A stretch of 7,786 nt of DNA from Christensenella sp964494645 (GTDB lineage Bacteria; Bacillota; Clostridia; Christensenellales; Christensenellaceae). The translations under genes were made by a program, and so were the position numbers. This document shows, piece after piece, positions 5,403-7,786 of the stretch. Each line of letters starts with the position of its first letter. Position 1 is the first letter of the stretch. Below the pieces are notes generated by a model. That model did not search any database. It worked only from the letters and a program-made list of their open reading frames with translations, and was not told the origin of the DNA. The DNA is taken from contig CAZBSH010000075.1 in assembly GCA_964494645.1 (NCBI GenBank), forward strand, positions 1 to 7,786. Reading direction: 5' to 3'.

Positions 5403-6206
5403 ATGTGGATGGAAGCTAGTCCTATCTTGCTTGCGTTGGCAGGCACTCTGATCACTTTTGCGGCGACTACGCTCGGTTCATCGTTCGTTTTCTTTTTCCG
5501 CGGTGACATCAACCAAAAGATGCAGCGTGTTTTTTTGGGATTTGCGGCCGGTGTGATGATCGCCGCCTCCGTATGGTCTTTGTTGATTCCCGCCATCAAT
5601 ATGGCAGAGGAGCAGGGCATAACAGGATGGATACCCGCGGCAGGCGGCTTTGCCATCGGCGGACTTTTCCTGTTTGCGCTCGATCATCTGATCCCGCACC
5701 AGCATCCGGGCAGTGATAAGCCCGAGGGTCTTCACGCTCATCTCGGCAAGCGATCGATGCTGTTTTTGGCCGTCACGCTTCATAATATTCCGGAAGGTCT
5801 TGCCGTAGGACTTGCCTTTGCCATTGCGGCAGGCTCTTCCGGGAGCGCAGTCACGCTTGCATCCGCCATTGCGCTCGCCGTCGGCATCGCGCTGCAAAAC
5901 ATCCCGGAGGGAGCGGCAATCTCGCTGCCTCTTCGCCAAGAGGGTCTTACACGCAGCAAGGCTTTTATGTGGGGCACACTCTCGGGAGCGGTCGAACCAA
6001 TCGCCGCCGTGATCGGTGTTTTGCTGATCGGCTCCATCACCGGTGTCATGCCGTGGCTTCTCGCTTTCGCAGCAGGAGCGATGATTTATGTTGTGGTGGA
6101 AGAGCTGATTCCCGAAGCGCATCTCGGAGAACACTCGCATTCCGGCACGGCAGGCGTAATGGTCGGCTTTATCGTTATGATGATCCTCGACGTTGCGCTC
6201 GGCTGA
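5403..6206 (+). CDS. ZIP-family divalent metal transporter (GufA-like)
   Basis: The 267-residue hydrophobic protein is a ZIP (SLC39-like) membrane transporter, expected to move Zn2+, Fe2+ or a related divalent metal into the cytoplasm. About eight membrane segments can be drawn (roughly 7-31, 43-62, 77-97, 118-142, 149-175, 187-212, 217-234, 249-266). The metal-site motifs are HNIPEG (127-132) in segment 4 and QNIPEG (165-170) in segment 5, with EELIPEAH (233-240) in segment 7; these are the hallmarks of the bacterial GufA/ZupT branch. The loop between segments 3 and 4 is histidine-rich (H95, H99, H101, H111, H113), as in many ZIPs, and another cluster, HLGEHSH (240-246), precedes the last segment. 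The gene is complete, ATG at 5403. It is followed after 43 nt by the symporter gene. The exact metal cannot be read from sequence. Confidence 0.93.
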   Translation: MWMEASPILLALAGTLITFAATTLGSSFVFFFRGDINQKMQRVFLGFAAGVMIAASVWSLLIPAINMAEEQGITGWIPAAGGFAIGGLFLFALDHLIPHQHPGSDKPEGLHAHLGKRSMLFLAVTLHNIPEGLAVGLAFAIAAGSSGSAVTLASAIALAVGIALQNIPEGAAISLPLRQEGLTRSKAFMWGTLSGAVEPIAAVIGVLLIGSITGVMPWLLAFAAGAMIYVVVEELIPEAHLGEHSHSGTAGVMVGFIVMMILDVALG

Positions 6207-6235
6207 TGCTTCCTGTTCTTATACGTCATTTTTTT

Positions 6236-6242
6236 GGAGGGG
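6236..6242 (+). promoter_or_regulatory. Ribosome binding site that decides the TTG start of the symporter
   Basis: GGAGGGG lies in the 43-nt gap after the ZIP stop. Measured from its GGAGG core, it is 9 nt before an in-frame TTG at 6250. The alternative ATG at 6193 lies inside the ZIP gene and has no such site. Confidence 0.75.
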
Positions 6243-6249
6243 CAATCTT

Positions 6250-7614
6250 TTGAAGCAGCGTGAAACATTCGGCTCACGGCTCGGTTTTATCTTCATTTCA
6301 GCAGGGTGCGCCATCGGGCTTGGTAACGTGTGGCGTTTCCCATACGTTGTCGGACAATATGGCGGCGCGGCTTTTATTATCATCTTCCTTTTCTTTTTGG
6401 TGATCCTTGGCGTTCCGATCATGGTAATGGAATTTTCTGTAGGGCGCGCAAGCCAAAAAAGCGTGGCTCGTTCTTTTCAGGTACTTGAACCCAAAGGGAG
6501 CAAGTGGCATTTCCACGGTTATATCGCTGTTGCCGGAAATTATCTGCTGATGATGTTTTATACAACAATTGCCGGATGGATGGTCGCCTACCTGTTCAAA
6601 ACGGCATCCGGTGATTTCACCGGTCTTTCTACACAGGGCGTCGCGGCTGAATTTTCAGCAATGCAGGCTGATCCGGTGCCGCAAATCGGATGGATGGCGT
6701 TTATCACCATCCTTGGCTTTATCGTATGCGCGCTTGGCGTGAGAAAAGGACTCGAAAGAGTTTCGAAATTTATGATGACCAGCCTTCTTGTCGTTATGGT
6801 CATCCTTGTGATCCGCGCGGTGACACTTCCCGGAGCACAAGCCGGAATCGAATTTTATTTAAAACCCGATTTTTCAAAGCTGGTTGAACACGGTCTTGCC
6901 GACGTAATCTTCGCGGCCATGGGGCAAGCGTTTTTCACCCTTAGCGTCGGTATTGGCAGCATGGCAATCTTCGGCAGCTATGTGAGCAGGGAACGCCGTT
7001 TATTCGGCGAGTCACTCAGCATCACCGCCCTCGATACGTTTGTCGCGCTGCTCGCAGGTCTGATCATTTTTCCCGCCTGCTTTGCATTCGGAGTGAATCC
7101 GGGCGAAGGTCCGGGGCTGATCTTTGTCACTCTTCCTAATATTTTCAATGCTATGCCCGGCGGACAAATTTGGGGGATATTCTTTTATATTTTTATGGTA
7201 TTCGCTGCCTTTTCCACCGTCATTGCCGTATTTGAAAACATCCTTTCCTTTGGCATGGATCTATTCGGATGGTCACGCAAAAAATCCGCTCTCATCAATA
7301 CATTCATTATGATCGGTCTCGCTTTACCATGTGTTTTGGGCTTTAATTTGCTATCCGGCTTTACACCCCTTGGTCCGGGAAGCACGATCCTAAGCCTGGA
7401 GGATTTTATTGTCAGCAACAACCTCCTGCCCCTAGGCTCCCTCGTTTATCTTTTGTTTTGCACCACGCGATATGGTTGGGGCTGGGATTCCTTCACTGCT
7501 GAAGCAAATACGGGAAGCGGACTTTTGTTTCCTTCTAAAATCAGATGGTACTGTAAATACGTGTTGCCCTTCATCATTCTTTATATCTTTATACAGGGCT
7601 ATATCCTGATGTAA
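6250..7614 (+). CDS. Neurotransmitter:sodium symporter (NSS/SNF) family amino-acid transporter
   Basis: This is a LeuT-fold secondary transporter expected to import an amino acid (or a related compound) with Na+. With the TTG start at 6250 it has 454 residues, the size of bacterial 11-segment members such as MhsT and Tyt1. The unwound first segment is clear: AGCAIGLGNVWRFPYVVG (18-35), matching the LeuT substrate and Na+ site around N26. Segment 6 has FFTLSVGIG (228-236) and segment 8 AAFSTVIA (319-326), with A319, S322 and T323 in the Na2-site pattern. D262 stands where LeuT has Asn286. The signature WGWDSF appears as GWGWDSF (409-415), and the chain ends after segment 11 (about 434-453). 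The frame is intact, and the gene follows the ZIP gene by 43 nt. The substrate is unknown. Confidence 0.94.
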   Translation: MKQRETFGSRLGFIFISAGCAIGLGNVWRFPYVVGQYGGAAFIIIFLFFLVILGVPIMVMEFSVGRASQKSVARSFQVLEPKGSKWHFHGYIAVAGNYLLMMFYTTIAGWMVAYLFKTASGDFTGLSTQGVAAEFSAMQADPVPQIGWMAFITILGFIVCALGVRKGLERVSKFMMTSLLVVMVILVIRAVTLPGAQAGIEFYLKPDFSKLVEHGLADVIFAAMGQAFFTLSVGIGSMAIFGSYVSRERRLFGESLSITALDTFVALLAGLIIFPACFAFGVNPGEGPGLIFVTLPNIFNAMPGGQIWGIFFYIFMVFAAFSTVIAVFENILSFGMDLFGWSRKKSALINTFIMIGLALPCVLGFNLLSGFTPLGPGSTILSLEDFIVSNNLLPLGSLVYLLFCTTRYGWGWDSFTAEANTGSGLLFPSKIRWYCKYVLPFIILYIFIQGYILM

Positions 7615-7646
7615 CGTTTTTTTGCTTACCACGACATGAAATCCAT

Positions 7647-7664
7647 TGTTTTTTCCAAAAAACA
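7647..7664. repeat. 18-bp AT-rich palindrome TGTTTTTT-CC-AAAAAACA
   Basis: Perfect 8-bp arms flank a central CC, between the symporter stop and the tuf terminator. As RNA it would be a weak hairpin with almost no loop, so a role as terminator is doubtful. The core 13 bases TTTTTTCCAAAAA (7649-7661) also occur at 5230-5242, on the other side of the transporter pair. Confidence 0.35.
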
Positions 7665-7681
7665 GTCGCGATATATGAAAC

Positions 7682-7711
7682 AAAAAAAGAGCAGGTATGT
7701 CTACCTGCTCC
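7682..7711 (-). terminator. Intrinsic terminator of tuf, possibly bidirectional
   Basis: A perfect 9-bp stem, GAGCAGGTA (7689-7697) and TACCTGCTC (7702-7710), has a 4-nt loop. Read on the minus strand it begins 17 nt after the tuf stop and is followed directly by seven T (7688-7682), a textbook intrinsic terminator. Read on the plus strand it is followed by CTTTTATT, a weaker tract, so it may also end the convergent transporter transcript. The symporter gene has no better terminator of its own nearby, although T7 occurs at 7617-7623 after a poor 4-bp stem. Confidence 0.9.
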
Positions 7712-7727
7712 TTTTATTGCGTTCTGA

Positions 7728-7786
7728 TTAATCAGCGATAACGCCGGATACTACGCCGGATCCTACCGTACGTCCGCCTTCGCGGA
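7728..7786 (-). CDS. tuf: Elongation factor Tu, C-terminal end (runs off right edge)
   Basis: EF-Tu is the GTPase that delivers aminoacyl-tRNA to the ribosome. Only the last 19 sense codons are in the window; the readable end is REGGRTVGSGVVSGVIAD followed by TAA. REGGRTVGxGVV is the near-invariant end of bacterial EF-Tu domain 3. The few residues after it (SGVIAD) differ from the common TKI-type ending, within normal variation. The gene lies in the str operon position upstream of S10 but is separated from rpsJ by the two transporter genes, and it ends in its own terminator. Whether the full gene is intact, and whether fusA precedes it, cannot be seen here. Confidence 0.95.
   Translation of the reverse strand, partial: REGGRTVGSGVVSGVIAD

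Noticed and set aside
5478..6140. 220-codon open frame on the minus strand opposite the ZIP gene
   Set aside because: It overlaps an unmistakable ZIP coding sequence, is full of unpatterned Arg, His and Cys, and resembles no protein I know.
6193..6249. ATG start at 6193 for the symporter, overlapping the ZIP gene
   Set aside because: The 19 added residues look unlike the family, and GGAGGGG is correctly spaced only for the TTG at 6250.
1..7786. Search for tRNA or rRNA genes, CRISPR arrays, transposases, integrases and defence genes
   Set aside because: None seen. All coding sequence is accounted for by ribosomal proteins, two transporters and tuf.

Overview
The window looks like a chromosomal segment of a Gram-positive bacterium of the Bacillota, most likely class Clostridia. 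The evidence is the S10-cluster gene order, strong AAGGAGG-type ribosome binding sites before nearly every gene, L16 starting MLMPKRVK, and a moderate GC content. Genus cannot be decided from the sequence.

Positions 1-4959, minus strand: the front of the S10-spc ribosomal protein operon, read right to left as rpsJ (S10), rplC (L3), rplD (L4), rplW (L23), rplB (L2), rpsS (S19), rplV (L22), rpsC (S3), rplP (L16), rpmC (L29) and the first 43 codons of rpsQ (S17), which runs off the left edge. Gaps are 11-31 nt, or the genes overlap (rplD/rplW by 1 nt, rpsC/rplP by 23 nt, rplP/rpmC by 11 nt), so it is one transcription unit. The canonical order is intact and no gene is broken.

Positions 4960-5402: a 443-nt divergent intergenic region. 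On the minus strand it holds a convincing sigma-A-type promoter (TTGAAT, 17 bp, TATAAT) preceded by A-tracts, then a leader of about 210 nt with several hairpins before rpsJ. On the plus side it is AT-rich, has two nested inverted repeats and a 10-bp palindrome, and must contain the promoter of the transporter pair.

Positions 5403-7614, plus strand: two membrane transporter genes 43 nt apart. They are a ZIP/GufA-family metal transporter and a neurotransmitter:sodium symporter (NSS) family Na+-coupled amino-acid transporter with a TTG start. They are probably co-transcribed.

Positions 7615-7786: a convergent intergenic region with a clear intrinsic terminator, then the last 19 codons of a minus-strand EF-Tu gene (tuf). 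In many bacteria tuf (end of the str operon) lies directly upstream of rpsJ on the same strand. Here the transporter pair sits in the opposite orientation between them and splits the str-S10 supercluster. I found no wholly new system. The points most worth checking are the inserted transporter cassette, the structured S10 leader and the inverted repeats in the divergent promoter region.
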